DNA of 64,000 nucleotides from Lactiplantibacillus plantarum (GCF_014131735.1 NZ_CP039121.1:2108001-2172000), one strand, 5' to 3'. Positions 37,248 through 46,942 are shown, counted from the stretch's first letter. Notes: a model not told the origin generated them from the sequence alone. Program-made: numbers and translations.

Positions 37248-38486
37248 TCAAGCATTAAAATGTGGTGTCGTCGCCAGCTGGAGTGCAAGTTGGGTTGCAC
37301 GTTCGAGCGAATCGTTTGTTTGTTGTTCCCAGCGGGCAGCGAGTGTGTTGGCCGGGTCGTGCAGACTAGTTAAAATATGTTGGGCGACTTGCAACGCGTG
37401 TGGTTGATGTAAACTGGTAGCCATAGTTTGTAGCGCGTCAGCTAGTTGTTCGCCTTCAGTTAGCTGTCGAGTCACTTGCATAGGGGTTTCGATGGCAACT
37501 TGTTCGTTGGCGTGCTGACCCGCCTGAATCCAATTATCCGTACTAGCTGGCACTGGTAACCAGAGCATCAGTAAAACGAACCACGTTAAGCAGGTCAGTT
37601 GGGACAGATCGATGCCCGCACCGGCCCATGGGTTCAGATCTAAGTTACGTAATTCCAAGTATTGAATCCCATCCTGACATAGTTGTGAATGACCACCAGC
37701 ATGACGCAACCGAACCTGACCGTAAAATTCCTTGGTCGCACTTAATTTTCCATTATCAACGGCCGCTTGCAGTGTTTGACAATAATCATTTAACGACGCG
37801 TACGAGACCGTAACACCCGGCCGATTGGTATACCCGCTAGAACTGTTGCGTAAGCTTCGAACGGGCTGGGCTGGTGGCGTAAGACCAGACTGTGGCCAGC
37901 AGCATGGTGAGCAGCCATAAAGATACGTCAGTAGCCAGCGATAGTGCAAATAATTCTGCGCAATGTGCAGGTAACAGTGATTTTGAAAGGTGGTGAAATC
38001 ACGACTATCTGTCTGGGCCTGATACAATCCCATCATCAGACTAGCCGCCAAGCTCACATTACAGTGAACACCTGACAACATTTGACGTCGTCGGCCATAG
38101 CGGTGAGCAAGTCCTTGTCGATAGGCGACAGCGGCCGCATCCAACTTAGCGATTGGAATATCCCGGTCTTATCGTGGAAGTGTGGGCGGCATGCTTAGCG
38201 GCCAAATCAGTTCAGGCAGAAGCCTTTGCCGGACTTGTTGTGTGAGCATCGTTAAGGCGTGCAACGCAGCAACCGCACTTGCTTGCGGTTGGGTGACTAA
38301 CTCCAACTGTGTCTCCGCAAAGTCCCGTTGCAGGCCGGACAACTCGCTGATAAGTGTTGGTGATAATGCCGTATCCGCCAAATGACCGGTCACCGTTACC
38401 CGCTGGCCTTCCCGTTCCAGCCCAATCTGAACAACCTGTGCATTGATCAACGCCGTATTTTCCATTAATAATTGTTGCCACTCCAT
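37248..38486 (-). pseudogene. Glutamate-cysteine ligase gene interrupted by an in-frame stop
   Basis: A stand-alone gamma-glutamylcysteine synthetase of the Firmicute GshF N-terminal type, 412 codons from ATG 38484-38486 (behind GAGGTGAG). The first part carries IGLEREGQR, RDFAETQLELVT and WPLSMPPTLPR; then TAA at 38169-38171; the same frame continues DRDIPIAKLD, LAHRYGRRRQMLSGVH, YLELRNLDLNP and RWEQQTNDSLERATQLA. The stop falls inside a well-conserved block and replaces what should be a Glu or Gln codon. No frameshift is needed to join the halves. It is shorter than the bifunctional enzyme at 52500 and has no ATP-grasp half. Downstream restarts (TTG at 38144) could at best give a fragment without the N-terminal active site. 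Confidence 0.85.
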
Positions 38487-38618
38487 CCACTCACCTCGCT
38501 GATTCAATCTAAATTTATCGTAGCATAGTCCCGACCTTGGTTGGCTGATTATGACCTATTATTTAGCTGACTTACCATTACGAAATGAGCTTCCGCGCTT
38601 GATCATCCAAAGGATCAA

Positions 38619-38655
38619 AAAAACGAGTACCCAGTATTACCGGGTACTCGTTTTT
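38619..38655 (-). terminator. Intrinsic terminator after thiI
   Basis: AAACGAGTACCC pairs with GGGTACTCGTTT around an eight-base loop and is followed on the minus strand by TTTTTTT. It lies 28 bases after the thiI stop. Confidence 0.85.
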
Positions 38656-38682
38656 AGGGTAATAATATCACCCGTTTTTGAC

Positions 38683-39900
38683 CTACAATAGTTCAGCAAA
38701 AACGTCTTCTTGTGTATTCAAATAATTTTCACCCGGCTTGATCTCAGTCATTTTAACACCAGCCAAAGCGCGTGCCATCAGTCCTTCAACATCAATCCGT
38801 TCTTCGTAGGACCGTGAACGGTCTAGCTTCGGATGCGTCTTGGGTGCTGGCGGCGCAAAAATCGTACAACAATCTTCAAATGGCATGATCGACAAGTCAT
38901 AGGTATCAATATCTTCGGCAATCTTAATAATTTCCGTCTTGTCCATGGAAATCACTGGGCGCAAAACCGGCAAGGTGGTCACATCATTGATGGCAATCAT
39001 GCTATCCATCGTTTGTGAAGCCACTTGCCCTAATGATTCACCATTAAAAATCGCCTTACCATGCCGTTGACGCGTAATGGCGTCCATCAAACGCATCATT
39101 AGGCGCCGTTGAACGGTCATAAGATAACCCTCGGGCACTTTTTCTTTGATTTCTTCTTGAATCTCAGTGAATGGAATCTGAATAAACTTCACGCTACCAG
39201 AGTAACTTGCTAGCGTTGACGCTAACTGCTTGGCCTTTGCTAACGCCTGTTCACTCGTGTATGGCGGACTGAAGAAATGGACCATTTCCATGTCCACACC
39301 ACGCTTCATGCCAAGGTAGCCGGCAACTGGTGAATCAATCCCACCAGAAAGCATCAGCATTCCCTTGCCAGCGGTGCCGACCGGTAATCCCCCGGCACCC
39401 TGAATCGTTTCTGATGATAAGAAGATACCGTTTAACCGAACTTCAACACGTAACACAATGTCCGGATTCTTCATCTTAACTTGAATCCCGTCAACGTGGT
39501 CCAAGATTTGCCCACCGAGCATGTCATTGATTTGATTTGTATCGTATTCAAACTGATGATCGGAGCGCCGTGTGTAAATTTTAAAAGTCATCCCCGGTTT
39601 AAACTGGGCTTTGACCATCGCAATCGCCGTTTCATAGACGGCATCCATGTCGGCATCGACGCGAATACTTGGTGAAAAGTTTTGAATTCCAAAAACTAGC
39701 TTCAAACGGCCCATGACTTTATCGGCATCCTCACCATTTAACATGATGTGCATCCGGTCACGGTTCGCGTGGACCTTTAGTTCTGGAAAGTCGTGCAACG
39801 CTTTGCGTACGTTACGGCCTAAGCTATCGATAAAGTTCCGCCGGTTTTTGCCCTTGGTCGATAGTTCACCATAACGTACCATGATTTCAGTGTACTGCAT
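38683..39900 (-). CDS. thiI: tRNA 4-thiouridine synthase ThiI
   Basis: ThiI adenylates U8 of tRNA and transfers sulfur to it, and in some bacteria also serves thiamine synthesis. The ATG at 39898-39900 ([13 protein letters not shown]) follows AAAGGAA by seven bases. The 405 residues comprise an NFLD/THUMP domain and a PP-loop pyrophosphatase domain with [18 protein letters not shown] near residues 178-195, and a Cys pair in [11 protein letters not shown] near 340. No C-terminal rhodanese domain is present, as in other Firmicutes, so sulfur must come directly from the neighbouring cysteine desulfurase. Confidence 0.96.
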   Translation of the reverse strand: MQYTEIMVRYGELSTKGKNRRNFIDSLGRNVRKALHDFPELKVHANRDRMHIMLNGEDADKVMGRLKLVFGIQNFSPSIRVDADMDAVYETAIAMVKAQFKPGMTFKIYTRRSDHQFEYDTNQINDMLGGQILDHVDGIQVKMKNPDIVLRVEVRLNGIFLSSETIQGAGGLPVGTAGKGMLMLSGGIDSPVAGYLGMKRGVDMEMVHFFSPPYTSEQALAKAKQLASTLASYSGSVKFIQIPFTEIQEEIKEKVPEGYLMTVQRRLMMRLMDAITRQRHGKAIFNGESLGQVASQTMDSMIAINDVTTLPVLRPVISMDKTEIIKIAEDIDTYDLSIMPFEDCCTIFAPPAPKTHPKLDRSRSYEERIDVEGLMARALAGVKMTEIKPGENYLNTQEDVFAELL

Positions 39901-39917
39901 GAACAAGTTCCTTTCCG

Positions 39918-41072
39918 TTATGCGTCTGCATTAATTTTTGAGAATTTTTGATAAAGTTGATCAAATACTTTAATAAACTGGTCAGCTTCTGCCAGCGTAT
40001 TATTCTCATCGAGGCTGACCCGCACAGCACTCGTCGCAATGTTTTCTTGCACGTGCATCGCCATTAAAGTACTGGAGGCCAAGTGTTTCTTCGATGAGCA
40101 GGCACTCGTTGTTGAGATATAAATGCCCTGATCTTCAAACGCGTGAACAATGGTCTCGCCCCGCACACCGTTGATCGTAAAACACAGTATGTGGGGTGCG
40201 AACCCCGTCGTTGGCTGACTAAAAATCGTCACTTTAGGAAACGACTTAATGTGCTCGTAGATTCGCTGTTTGATAGCTCGCTCACGAGCTACCTTACCAT
40301 CTTCATCCGTGAGCAACAATCGCAGGGCCTTCGCCATGCCGGCAATTGCTGGTAAGTTCTCAGTTCCAGAACGCCAGTTACTTTCCTGACCGCCGCCATT
40401 CATTAATGGCGCTAACTTACGACCATTGCGCGCGTAAATAAAGCCAACCCCGCGAGTCGCATGAAACTTGTGCCCTGAAAAGGTCACAAAATCCACCCGG
40501 TCATTCATGATCATGTTCTGAATTCCTTTACCAATTCCTTGGACTGCATCAATATGAAAATGAATTTTCGGATATTGTTTCAGTAGTTCCGCCACTTCAA
40601 GTAAAGGCTGAATCGTACCGATTTCATTATTGACTGCCATCGTTGACACTAAAATCGTGTCAGGCCGAATTGCCGCTTTCAAGTCCGCCACGTTGATGCG
40701 GCCTTCCTGATCGACCGGTAAGTAAGTCACTTCATAACCAAGTTCCTTCAATTGTTCCATCGAATTATGAATGGCAGGATGTTCCACCGCCGTGGTAATT
40801 AGATGCTTCCCAAAGGCCCGCTTTTCAATCGCTGTACCCTTCAAAACCCAATTATCGCCTTCCGTCCCACCAGACGTGAAGAAAATTTCGTGGGCTTGCA
40901 CACCTAGTAAGCCGGCAATTTGTTGACGTGATTGTTCCAACAAATGAAAGGCCGTTTCACCAAAGTTATGCAAACTAGACGGATTACCCCAAATTTTTTG
41001 GGAAACCGTTGTATACGTCTCCAGTACGGCAGGAGCAGCTTGCGTCGTCGCACTATTGTCAAAATAAATCAT
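39918..41072 (-). CDS. Cysteine desulfurase (IscS/NifS family, ThiI partner)
   Basis: A PLP-dependent enzyme that takes sulfur from cysteine as an enzyme persulfide. The ATG at 41070-41072 ([10 protein letters not shown]) stands after AGAAGG. The 384 residues show [10 protein letters not shown] at 2-11, [15 protein letters not shown] near 67, the PLP-binding Lys in [11 protein letters not shown] near 199-209, and the active-site Cys in STTSACSSK near 321. It lies 17 bases before thiI in the same direction, the NifZ-ThiI arrangement of Bacillus, so it most likely serves tRNA thiolation rather than iron-sulfur cluster assembly. Confidence 0.94.
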   Translation of the reverse strand: MIYFDNSATTQAAPAVLETYTTVSQKIWGNPSSLHNFGETAFHLLEQSRQQIAGLLGVQAHEIFFTSGGTEGDNWVLKGTAIEKRAFGKHLITTAVEHPAIHNSMEQLKELGYEVTYLPVDQEGRINVADLKAAIRPDTILVSTMAVNNEIGTIQPLLEVAELLKQYPKIHFHIDAVQGIGKGIQNMIMNDRVDFVTFSGHKFHATRGVGFIYARNGRKLAPLMNGGGQESNWRSGTENLPAIAGMAKALRLLLTDEDGKVARERAIKQRIYEHIKSFPKVTIFSQPTTGFAPHILCFTINGVRGETIVHAFEDQGIYISTTSACSSKKHLASSTLMAMHVQENIATSAVRVSLDENNTLAEADQFIKVFDQLYQKFSKINADA

Positions 41073-41288
41073 TACTACGCCTTCTCTTTCCAAGAAAGTG
41101 TGCATTGCACTTACTTTCGATAAGAATTCTTTGCAATTATACCAAATATTACTAGTGAAACAAGGGTTTTTGTTTCAAATTTCTGATTAATCACACGACA
41201 ATTGCGTCCTAAACACCATTTTTGTTGGCCGTTCCCAGTCACCCTTCTCAGAACCATCACGATTACTTGCATCATGATGCCAACTAAA

Positions 41289-41334
41289 AACCAGCTGGTG
41301 GCGGTTGTCATTTAACAATCACCACCAGCTGGTT
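41289..41334 (-). terminator. Intrinsic terminator after ezrA
   Basis: AACCAGCTGGTGG and CCACCAGCTGGTT form a long stem with further pairing inside, followed on the minus strand by TTTTTAG. Confidence 0.85.
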
Positions 41335-41383
41335 ATTTTCAGTTAACTAAAATTTTGCATATGGGCGGTCCCAACTATCCTCG

Positions 41384-43105
41384 TCAGGCCTCATCGTTCA
41401 TCTTATCAGCTTGTTTATTCGCATAGTAACTGTCCTCAATCCGTTTATAGGACCCCGGATCAACTTTATCCACAGCTGTTGCAATTACTTCTAAACTCCG
41501 CGCGTAGTCATGAGTCTCGGTAAACAACCGTTGTGCTTCCACGCTGGCTTCTTGCACCTCTTCATGATTCGTCTTGTAACGGTTAGCGTATTGTAAGAGC
41601 TGTTCCGCCATAACCGCAGCATCCGTTAAATCACTGGTCTTTTCCTTTAAGGTCGCCATGTCCGCCTGAATAACAATCAACTGTTTCGTGATGTCGTCCA
41701 TATTGATCACAAGCTTATTAATATCATGGTCAAGCCGTTCGATTTCCTTGGCAACTACTTTGAAATAGTCCAAATAGTCTTTCGGTAGTCCAGGCAAGTT
41801 CAAATTTTCAACCTGGCGTTTGATCGCGTGGATTTCAAAATCGAACCGTTGCAACGTCTCGTGGGCTTTGGACTCTTCAGCGGTCAAACTCGCCACACCT
41901 TTGTTAATTGCCACTTGTTCTTCTTCAATGCCTTTCAACTGCTCATCTTGTTCGGCAAAATGAGCTGCGATCTCACTAAAGACAGCTTGCTTACTAGTAA
42001 TAGCTGTGACGTCCGCCTGATAAACAGCTTCGATATTCTTCAGTTGTTCGTTCAATTCACGCGTCCGTTCAACTTCGCCATTATTCAACGTATAGCTTTG
42101 TGCTAATCGATCCAACTCAATTTGTAAGCGGTGATTCTGATTCATGGCATGTGTCAAGAACTTACTGATTTCTTCTTGTTGTTGATCAACAACGGCCTTA
42201 GCATCGATCTCTGCTTGCATCACGTCATATAAGTGGTCGATCCGCTTTTCAATCGCATGATTGCCGTTTTCAGCATCCGTAACTTTCAAATCACCAAGTA
42301 ACGCAATATTATCGTCGATTGCTTGCTGTAACGCTTTGATTTCTGGTTCAATCGATTCGACCTCAAAGTGAAAATGTTGAGCCGTTAATTGTTGATAACC
42401 ACTAGCCAGTTCGGCTAACTGATCAGGAAACCCACTCACTAGGTCCTTATAAATCGGTGGAATCCGATCAATATCCATTTCAAGAGTGCCAGTATCGTGA
42501 TGTAACTGATCCAAAACCTTTTCAGCCGCGTCATGATCGCCAGCCTTGGCTAATTCGGAAAAATGATCAAAATCACTTTCTAAGTTAGCTAACTGATCCT
42601 CCAATTTGTCGATGCTCGGACCAAATGAAAAGTTTTGCGATAATAACGTCTTCCGTATGTTTTGGTACTTCTTCTCTAAACTAGCCACTGCTTGGCGGTG
42701 CGCGGCATCCGCGTCATCTAAGGCCTGCAAGCCCTGACGAATTTCTGCCTGTCGTTGTTCAATCGTATCTAATGTGGCCGCAACCTTCTTCAGATTCTGC
42801 TGAGCATCGAGAAATCTGATGCCCCGCGCCTGCGAAGTAATGGCCGTTAATTGCTCACTAACGGCGGGTAACTGATCATTATCAACTTCTTGACCAGCGC
42901 TCTGCAACGCTTCCAACTTCGCTAACGATCCGCCCGTTAGTCCGAGTTGTTCAATTTTTTCGAAATCTGTGGTCTGCGATTGCTTGACTAGCGCCTGTTG
43001 CCGTTCCGTCAATTGACGGACTTGCTTGTCGATATAAAATTGAAAGCCTTTGACCGCCGCGTAGATGACAATCGCAACCACAACAATGCCGATTGCTACT
43101 TGCAT
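41384..43105 (-). CDS. ezrA: Septation ring formation regulator EzrA
   Basis: EzrA is a membrane-bound inhibitor of FtsZ ring assembly that also recruits wall-synthesis proteins to the septum. The 573 residues begin with one membrane helix (MQVAIGIVVVAIVIYAAVKGF) with the body in the cytoplasm, followed by an all-helical, Gln/Glu/Asp/Leu-rich spectrin-like body of about 540 residues. EzrA lengths near 570 are standard. The site between a cysteine desulfurase and a divergent GAF-domain gene is the same as in Bacillus, supporting the name. Confidence 0.95.
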   Translation of the reverse strand: MQVAIGIVVVAIVIYAAVKGFQFYIDKQVRQLTERQQALVKQSQTTDFEKIEQLGLTGGSLAKLEALQSAGQEVDNDQLPAVSEQLTAITSQARGIRFLDAQQNLKKVAATLDTIEQRQAEIRQGLQALDDADAAHRQAVASLEKKYQNIRKTLLSQNFSFGPSIDKLEDQLANLESDFDHFSELAKAGDHDAAEKVLDQLHHDTGTLEMDIDRIPPIYKDLVSGFPDQLAELASGYQQLTAQHFHFEVESIEPEIKALQQAIDDNIALLGDLKVTDAENGNHAIEKRIDHLYDVMQAEIDAKAVVDQQQEEISKFLTHAMNQNHRLQIELDRLAQSYTLNNGEVERTRELNEQLKNIEAVYQADVTAITSKQAVFSEIAAHFAEQDEQLKGIEEEQVAINKGVASLTAEESKAHETLQRFDFEIHAIKRQVENLNLPGLPKDYLDYFKVVAKEIERLDHDINKLVINMDDITKQLIVIQADMATLKEKTSDLTDAAVMAEQLLQYANRYKTNHEEVQEASVEAQRLFTETHDYARSLEVIATAVDKVDPGSYKRIEDSYYANKQADKMNDEA

Positions 43106-43276
43106 ACGAATACCCCTTACATTATTTATTCCGTTTTAATTGCGTTGCGCCTCACCCTGTTGAGAACCGTAACCTTGCTTTTTTCTGAAAATCCAATTAA
43201 AATCTATCTTAAATTATAACATAGACGTAACTAACGGACAGTAACAATTTGTTAACATTCAAGGAGGATTTTTTAC

Positions 43277-43738
43277 ATGGCTACCACGGAAACATCACTT
43301 ATGAACCAACAACTCGACGCCCTACTGTTTCAAGAAACTAACCTGGTCGCGAACTTAGCTAATGCTAGTGCCCTCCTCAACAGTACTTATGACAACCTTA
43401 ACTGGGCCGGCTTTTACTTATTTAACGAACAAACTGGCGAGCTCGACTTAGGTCCCTTCCAAGGCAAAGTCGCTTGCATGCACATCAAAGTTGGGGCTGG
43501 TGTCGTCGGAACTGCTTTTGAAACGCAAACGAACCAACGGGTAGCCGATGTCCATCAATTCCCCGGCCACATCGCTTGTGACAGCGCCAGCAACTCTGAG
43601 ATCGTGGTCCCAATCACCAAGGACGGCCACCAAATCGGCGTACTCGACGTCGACTCTCCATCATTAGATCGATTCAATGCTGATAACGAAGCTGAATTGA
43701 CCGAATTTGTGGCGATTCTGACGTCACACATTGACTAA
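43277..43738 (+). CDS. GAF-domain free methionine-(R)-sulfoxide reductase
   Basis: A 153-residue single GAF domain of the fRMsr (YtsP) type, which reduces free methionine-R-sulfoxide. A strong AAGGAGG precedes the ATG. Two of the three usual cysteines are present: Cys67 in QGKVAC and the catalytic Cys101 in HIACDSASNSEIVVP. The middle one, normally in a VCGT context, is Val78 here (GVVGTA). Since the essential pair is the one kept, activity is still plausible. It is divergent from ezrA and just upstream of rpsD. Confidence 0.92.
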   Translation: MATTETSLMNQQLDALLFQETNLVANLANASALLNSTYDNLNWAGFYLFNEQTGELDLGPFQGKVACMHIKVGAGVVGTAFETQTNQRVADVHQFPGHIACDSASNSEIVVPITKDGHQIGVLDVDSPSLDRFNADNEAELTEFVAILTSHID

Positions 43739-43760
43739 TCAGCATTAAACGTGTTATGCT
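43731..43760 (+). promoter_or_regulatory. Promoter of rpsD
   Basis: TTGACT (43731-43736, overlapping the end of the preceding gene) and TATGCT (43755-43760) with an 18-base spacer. Confidence 0.75.
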
Positions 43761-43774
43761 ACTCTTTGTGTAAA

Positions 43775-43925
43775 ATAATGCAGCAGTGAGTGGGTAAGCT
43801 CGTCAACAGATTGGTGCCAATATTTTGGTCAGTTAGTAACCTGCGGCTGCAATGGTGAAACCTGCAGTCCAATCTGAACGAATATCGAACTTACATCGGA
43901 TTATTTTACTCCAACTAAAATTATT
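43775..43925 (+). promoter_or_regulatory. Structured 5' leader of rpsD, probable S4 autoregulatory site
   Basis: About 170 bases lie between promoter and start codon. CAGATTGG (43807-43814) pairs with CCAATCTG (43869-43876) and encloses further stems. Bacillus S4 represses its own mRNA by binding such a leader; the same is inferred here from position and folding. Confidence 0.55.
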
Positions 43926-43939
43926 GGAGGAAACATTTT

Positions 43940-44548
43940 ATGTCTCGTTATACAGGTCCAAGTTGGAAAATTTCCCGTCGTTTGGGAATGTCCCTTTCAG
44001 GTACTGGTAAAGAATTAGCTCGTCGTCCTTACGCACCTGGTGATCATGGCCAAGGTCGTCGCGGTAAGCTTTCTGAATACGGTACACAATTACGTGAAAA
44101 GCAAAAGTTACGGATGATGTACGGTTTAACTGAACGTCAATTCGCTAACTTATTCATCAAAGCTGGTAAGATTCGCGAAGGTAAGCATGGTGTTAACTTC
44201 ATGATCTTACTCGAACGTCGTTTGGATAACATGGTTTACCGTTTAGGCTTAGCAACAACTCGTCGCCAAGCTCGTCAATTAGTAAACCATGGTCACATCA
44301 CTGTTGATGGCAAGCGTGTTGACATCCCTTCATACGAAGTTAGTGTCGGCCAAGTTGTCTCAGTTCGTGAAAAGTCCAAGAAGTTGGCTGTTATCACTGG
44401 TGCTGTTGAAGCCGTTGTTGCACGCCCTAACTTCGTTCAATTCGATGCTGATAAGCTTGAAGGCTCATTAACTCGTTTACCAGAACGTGAAGAACTTGAA
44501 GCAGATATCGACGAATCATTAATCGTTGAATACTACAACAAACTTTAA
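43940..44548 (+). CDS. rpsD: Ribosomal protein S4
   Basis: S4 nucleates assembly of the small ribosomal subunit and binds 16S rRNA. The 202 residues start [26 protein letters not shown] after TTGGAGG, followed by the S4 RNA-binding domain near residues 93-155 ([28 protein letters not shown]). It lacks the N-terminal CxxC zinc motif (C-minus form). Codons are strongly biased (CGT, GGT, GAA), as expected for a highly expressed gene. It is monocistronic, with its own promoter, leader and terminator. Confidence 0.98.
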   Translation: MSRYTGPSWKISRRLGMSLSGTGKELARRPYAPGDHGQGRRGKLSEYGTQLREKQKLRMMYGLTERQFANLFIKAGKIREGKHGVNFMILLERRLDNMVYRLGLATTRRQARQLVNHGHITVDGKRVDIPSYEVSVGQVVSVREKSKKLAVITGAVEAVVARPNFVQFDADKLEGSLTRLPEREELEADIDESLIVEYYNKL

Positions 44549-44560
44549 TTTCCGGTATTT

Positions 44561-44590
44561 AAAAACCGTCGCGTTTGCGGCGGCTTTTTT
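44561..44590 (+). terminator. Intrinsic terminator after rpsD
   Basis: ACCGTCGC and GCGGCGGCT pair around GTTT and are followed by TTTTTT. Confidence 0.9.
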
Positions 44591-44606
44591 GTATGTTCTG
44601 TTAATT

Positions 44607-45233
44607 TCAGACCTGACGCTCAGCACTCACAGCCGCCATGACCGGTTGATAAATCGACAATAATTGTTTGAATGTTGTGATGATCAATTTATTCAACGTA
44701 TCAGCATCTTCAAATAACGGATCACCGACCAAGACTGCGCGGCCCACGACCAACTCGCTGTGTTTATACTGATCGAATTTCTTGATGGCCTGCGTAATAT
44801 TGGCCGGTGTTGCAAGTTGCGTGGCCGGCACCCCATGATTATTACTGATAACATAGCCCGCCGGCAAGGCCTTCAAAAGTGGTGTTAAATCTGCGAGTTG
44901 CATCTTTGCCTGCACGGCCGGTTTACACTCATCCAAAATATCAAAATAGATAAACAAACGGTCAGGCCATAGCCCCAATTCAAAATGTGGCCAGGCTTTG
45001 TAGCTCCGTTTGTTTTGACTAAAAGCGACCCAAGTGTCTACCGGCGGATTCTTAAATCGCCGTAAATGTTTGGCAACGTGCGCGTAGAACGGTGGCTCGC
45101 TAGGTGTTTGTAAACTCGCTATAATCGTTGGTGCGACCTGTTCGAACTTAGGATCGATCACCGTTTTGATTAAATGCATGCGGCCCGCTAACGTCTGGTC
45201 ATTAAAAATTTCAAAATCTTGATTTGTAAACAA
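44607..45233 (-). CDS. YktB family protein (UPF0637/DUF1054)
   Basis: A 208-residue soluble protein that resembles Bacillus YktB throughout. Recognisable blocks are FTNQDFEIF at the N-terminus, HVAKHLRRFKNPPVDTWVAFSQNKRSYKAWPHFELGLW at about residues 53-90, and the DILDECKPAVQAKM stretch after it. The function of the family is not known. The start is a TTG at 45231-45233 behind GGGGA. It converges on rpsD and is divergent from the yueI-like gene. Confidence 0.9.
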   Translation of the reverse strand: MFTNQDFEIFNDQTLAGRMHLIKTVIDPKFEQVAPTIIASLQTPSEPPFYAHVAKHLRRFKNPPVDTWVAFSQNKRSYKAWPHFELGLWPDRLFIYFDILDECKPAVQAKMQLADLTPLLKALPAGYVISNNHGVPATQLATPANITQAIKKFDQYKHSELVVGRAVLVGDPLFEDADTLNKLIITTFKQLLSIYQPVMAAVSAERQV

Positions 45234-45366
45234 GTTTTATCATCCCCAAAACTAATTTAGATTAACCATACCGCATTCACTAACGCAACGCTACCCCCCT
45301 TCCCTTCGCTATTATTGGAGGAACATGCTACAATGATAATTACTATCAAGGAAAGGATGTTAGACA

Positions 45367-45831
45367 ATGGCTGAAACAGATAAACAACCAGTTGACCGCA
45401 TCGAAACGGCCATGCACGGGACGCCAAAGTTGCATCCCGACGAACAACGCAAGTACCTGGGGACCTTTCGGGAACGCGTCGAAGTCGCAGTGACCGTTGC
45501 CCAAATTAAACAGGCCAATTACGTCGACTCACTTCACCAAGCATTTACGAGCCATCCGGATGACCAATTATATATTAATGGTAATTTAGACCAGGAACTG
45601 ATTGGGCCGTATATCAAGGCGGCTAGTCAAGCCAATATCAAATTCACTATCAAAACGGATGACATCTACCATACTGCTGATGATGATTACGCGCTTATCT
45701 TCACTGCTGCAAGCGCCATTAACCAAGATATTATTGATGTTGCGCAGCGTTATCCCTCGCAGACTTCATCAGCAACACCCCAGGCCGAGAAAACACCTGG
45801 GTTGCTAGATAAATTCAAAAAGTTACTTTAA
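45367..45831 (+). CDS. YueI family protein (DUF1694)
   Basis: A 154-residue soluble protein matching Bacillus YueI: HGTPKLHPDEQRKYLGTFRERVEVAVT at about residues 17-43 is the family hallmark. A Rossmann-like alpha/beta fold is suggested by alternating blocks and the LYINGNLDQELIGPYIKAA segment near 56-74. A short Pro/Ala/Gln-rich linker leads to a conserved C-terminal LLDKFKKLL. The function is unknown. It starts at ATG after AAAGGA and ends at a terminator shared with the converging sdpI-like gene. Confidence 0.9.
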   Translation: MAETDKQPVDRIETAMHGTPKLHPDEQRKYLGTFRERVEVAVTVAQIKQANYVDSLHQAFTSHPDDQLYINGNLDQELIGPYIKAASQANIKFTIKTDDIYHTADDDYALIFTAASAINQDIIDVAQRYPSQTSSATPQAEKTPGLLDKFKKLL

Positions 45832-45837
45832 TACAAC

Positions 45838-45873
45838 AAAGGTCCCCATCCACGCACGGATGAGGACCTTTTT
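45838..45873. terminator. Bidirectional terminator
   Basis: AAAGGTCCCCATCC and GGATGAGGACCTTT pair with one mismatch around a short loop and are followed by TTTT. It sits between converging genes. Confidence 0.85.
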
Positions 45874-45886
45874 ACGTTTGACTGCG

Positions 45887-46513
45887 TTAATTACGCGCTA
45901 GAGTGCCATAAAGACTCATGATAACTAAGGCCGCAACAATGATCCCCATGAGGCTGACTGAAACCCATGCTGTTGTGACGATACTCAGTAGTAACAATAT
46001 CCCACCACCAACTAGCGTATAGCCCAACCAATAACGAACACGCCGCCAAATCATTGGCCGAATCGTGTGACCACCTCGGTGCATCTGCGCGTATTGATTT
46101 GCACTGATTGTTGGCAAATAATTCCCGATGGCCATGAAAATAAAGGCAATCAAACTAACGGCAATACGCCAAATATCCAATTGATGGCCTAAGTTATAAC
46201 TGATAGTTGTCGCATAGATCACACTTGATAGTACAGGCACGATCCAAATGATCATCTGTTCAAACCGTGGCGCCGGTGCCTTATGATTGGCATTCAACCG
46301 TGTCACCCCAACGCAAATCAGCTGAAACGCCATCATCATAATTGGAAAGCCAACGACCACTAATAATTTTGTGGCCATTCCATTAGGTTGATTATCCAAA
46401 TTAAAATGAATAGCCATTTTGGCGGGCAAGGCCGCATAATTCACGACGCCGTAGCTCATTGGTAACAGAATAACAATATAGCTCAGCCACAACTGCAAGT
46501 TCCTTTTTGTCAT
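45887..46513 (-). CDS. SdpI-like membrane protein (DUF1648/SdpI)
   Basis: A 208-residue protein with about six membrane helices. The N-terminal DUF1648 block with YAALPAKMAIHFNLDNQPNGMATK at residues 26-49 is typical of SdpI, the Bacillus immunity protein and signal receptor against the SdpC toxin. The ATG overlaps the stop of the ArsR-type regulator by one base, so the two are co-translated as in the Bacillus sdpRI operon. No toxin gene (sdpC-like) is visible nearby, so it may protect against foreign peptides or have another role. Confidence 0.88.
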   Translation of the reverse strand: MTKRNLQLWLSYIVILLPMSYGVVNYAALPAKMAIHFNLDNQPNGMATKLLVVVGFPIMMMAFQLICVGVTRLNANHKAPAPRFEQMIIWIVPVLSSVIYATTISYNLGHQLDIWRIAVSLIAFIFMAIGNYLPTISANQYAQMHRGGHTIRPMIWRRVRYWLGYTLVGGGILLLLSIVTTAWVSVSLMGIIVAALVIMSLYGTLARN

Positions 46514-46791
46514 CACTTTTCATCCCCCTGCTTTGGACTAAAACGATATAGCCACGTCAACATTTCCTCAAATACGCTCGCATTTAGCTCATAGTACACA
46601 TAATTTTTTTCCTTGGTCACGGTAACTAAACCAGCTTGCTTCAAAAGCTTGAGATGATAAGACACCGTTGCATTGCTTAACTTGAAATGAGCCGCAATCT
46701 CACCAGCCGATTGCCGATTCTGGCGTAAATCTTCCAAAATCTGGCGTCTGACAGGATCTGCAATTGCTTTAAAGGTCGTATTCAACGCCAT
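46513..46791 (-). CDS. ArsR/SdpR-family transcriptional repressor
   Basis: A 92-residue winged-helix regulator. The ATG (MALNTTFKAIADPVRRQIL) is eight bases after GGAGG. The recognition-helix region is SAGEIAAHFKLSNATVSYHLKLLKQAGLV at about residues 29-57, and the C-terminal part matches SdpR (YVYYELNASVFEEMLTWLYRF). No metal-binding CxC motif is present, so it is not a metal sensor. A 24-base perfect palindrome 20 bases upstream is the likely autoregulatory operator. Confidence 0.93.
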   Translation of the reverse strand: MALNTTFKAIADPVRRQILEDLRQNRQSAGEIAAHFKLSNATVSYHLKLLKQAGLVTVTKEKNYVYYELNASVFEEMLTWLYRFSPKQGDEK

Positions 46792-46810
46792 ACGGGCTAC
46801 CTCCAATCAA

Positions 46811-46834
46811 CTATTTAGATATATATCTAAATAG
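46811..46834. promoter_or_regulatory. Perfect 24-base palindrome, likely operator of the sdpRI-like operon
   Basis: The half-site CTATTTAGATAT is followed by its exact complement. It lies directly upstream of the regulator's ribosome binding site, and a related half-site (ATATTTAGATA) recurs about 30 bases further upstream. Confidence 0.75.
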
Positions 46835-46942
46835 AGTATAACAGGCAACCAGGAATTCAACAAGAGATATTTAGATAAAATTCGAAATAGGTGTTTTCAA
46901 TCACGACACCGTGTATTGACTATAATCCTTTATATAAAATAA

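Noticed and set aside
37222..38385. Plus-strand frames across the broken ligase gene
   Set aside because: The minus strand shows clear family similarity on both sides of the stop; the plus-strand frames do not.
41111..41311. A 66-codon minus-strand frame between ezrA and the cysteine desulfurase
   Set aside because: It begins inside the ezrA terminator hairpin and has no ribosome binding site.
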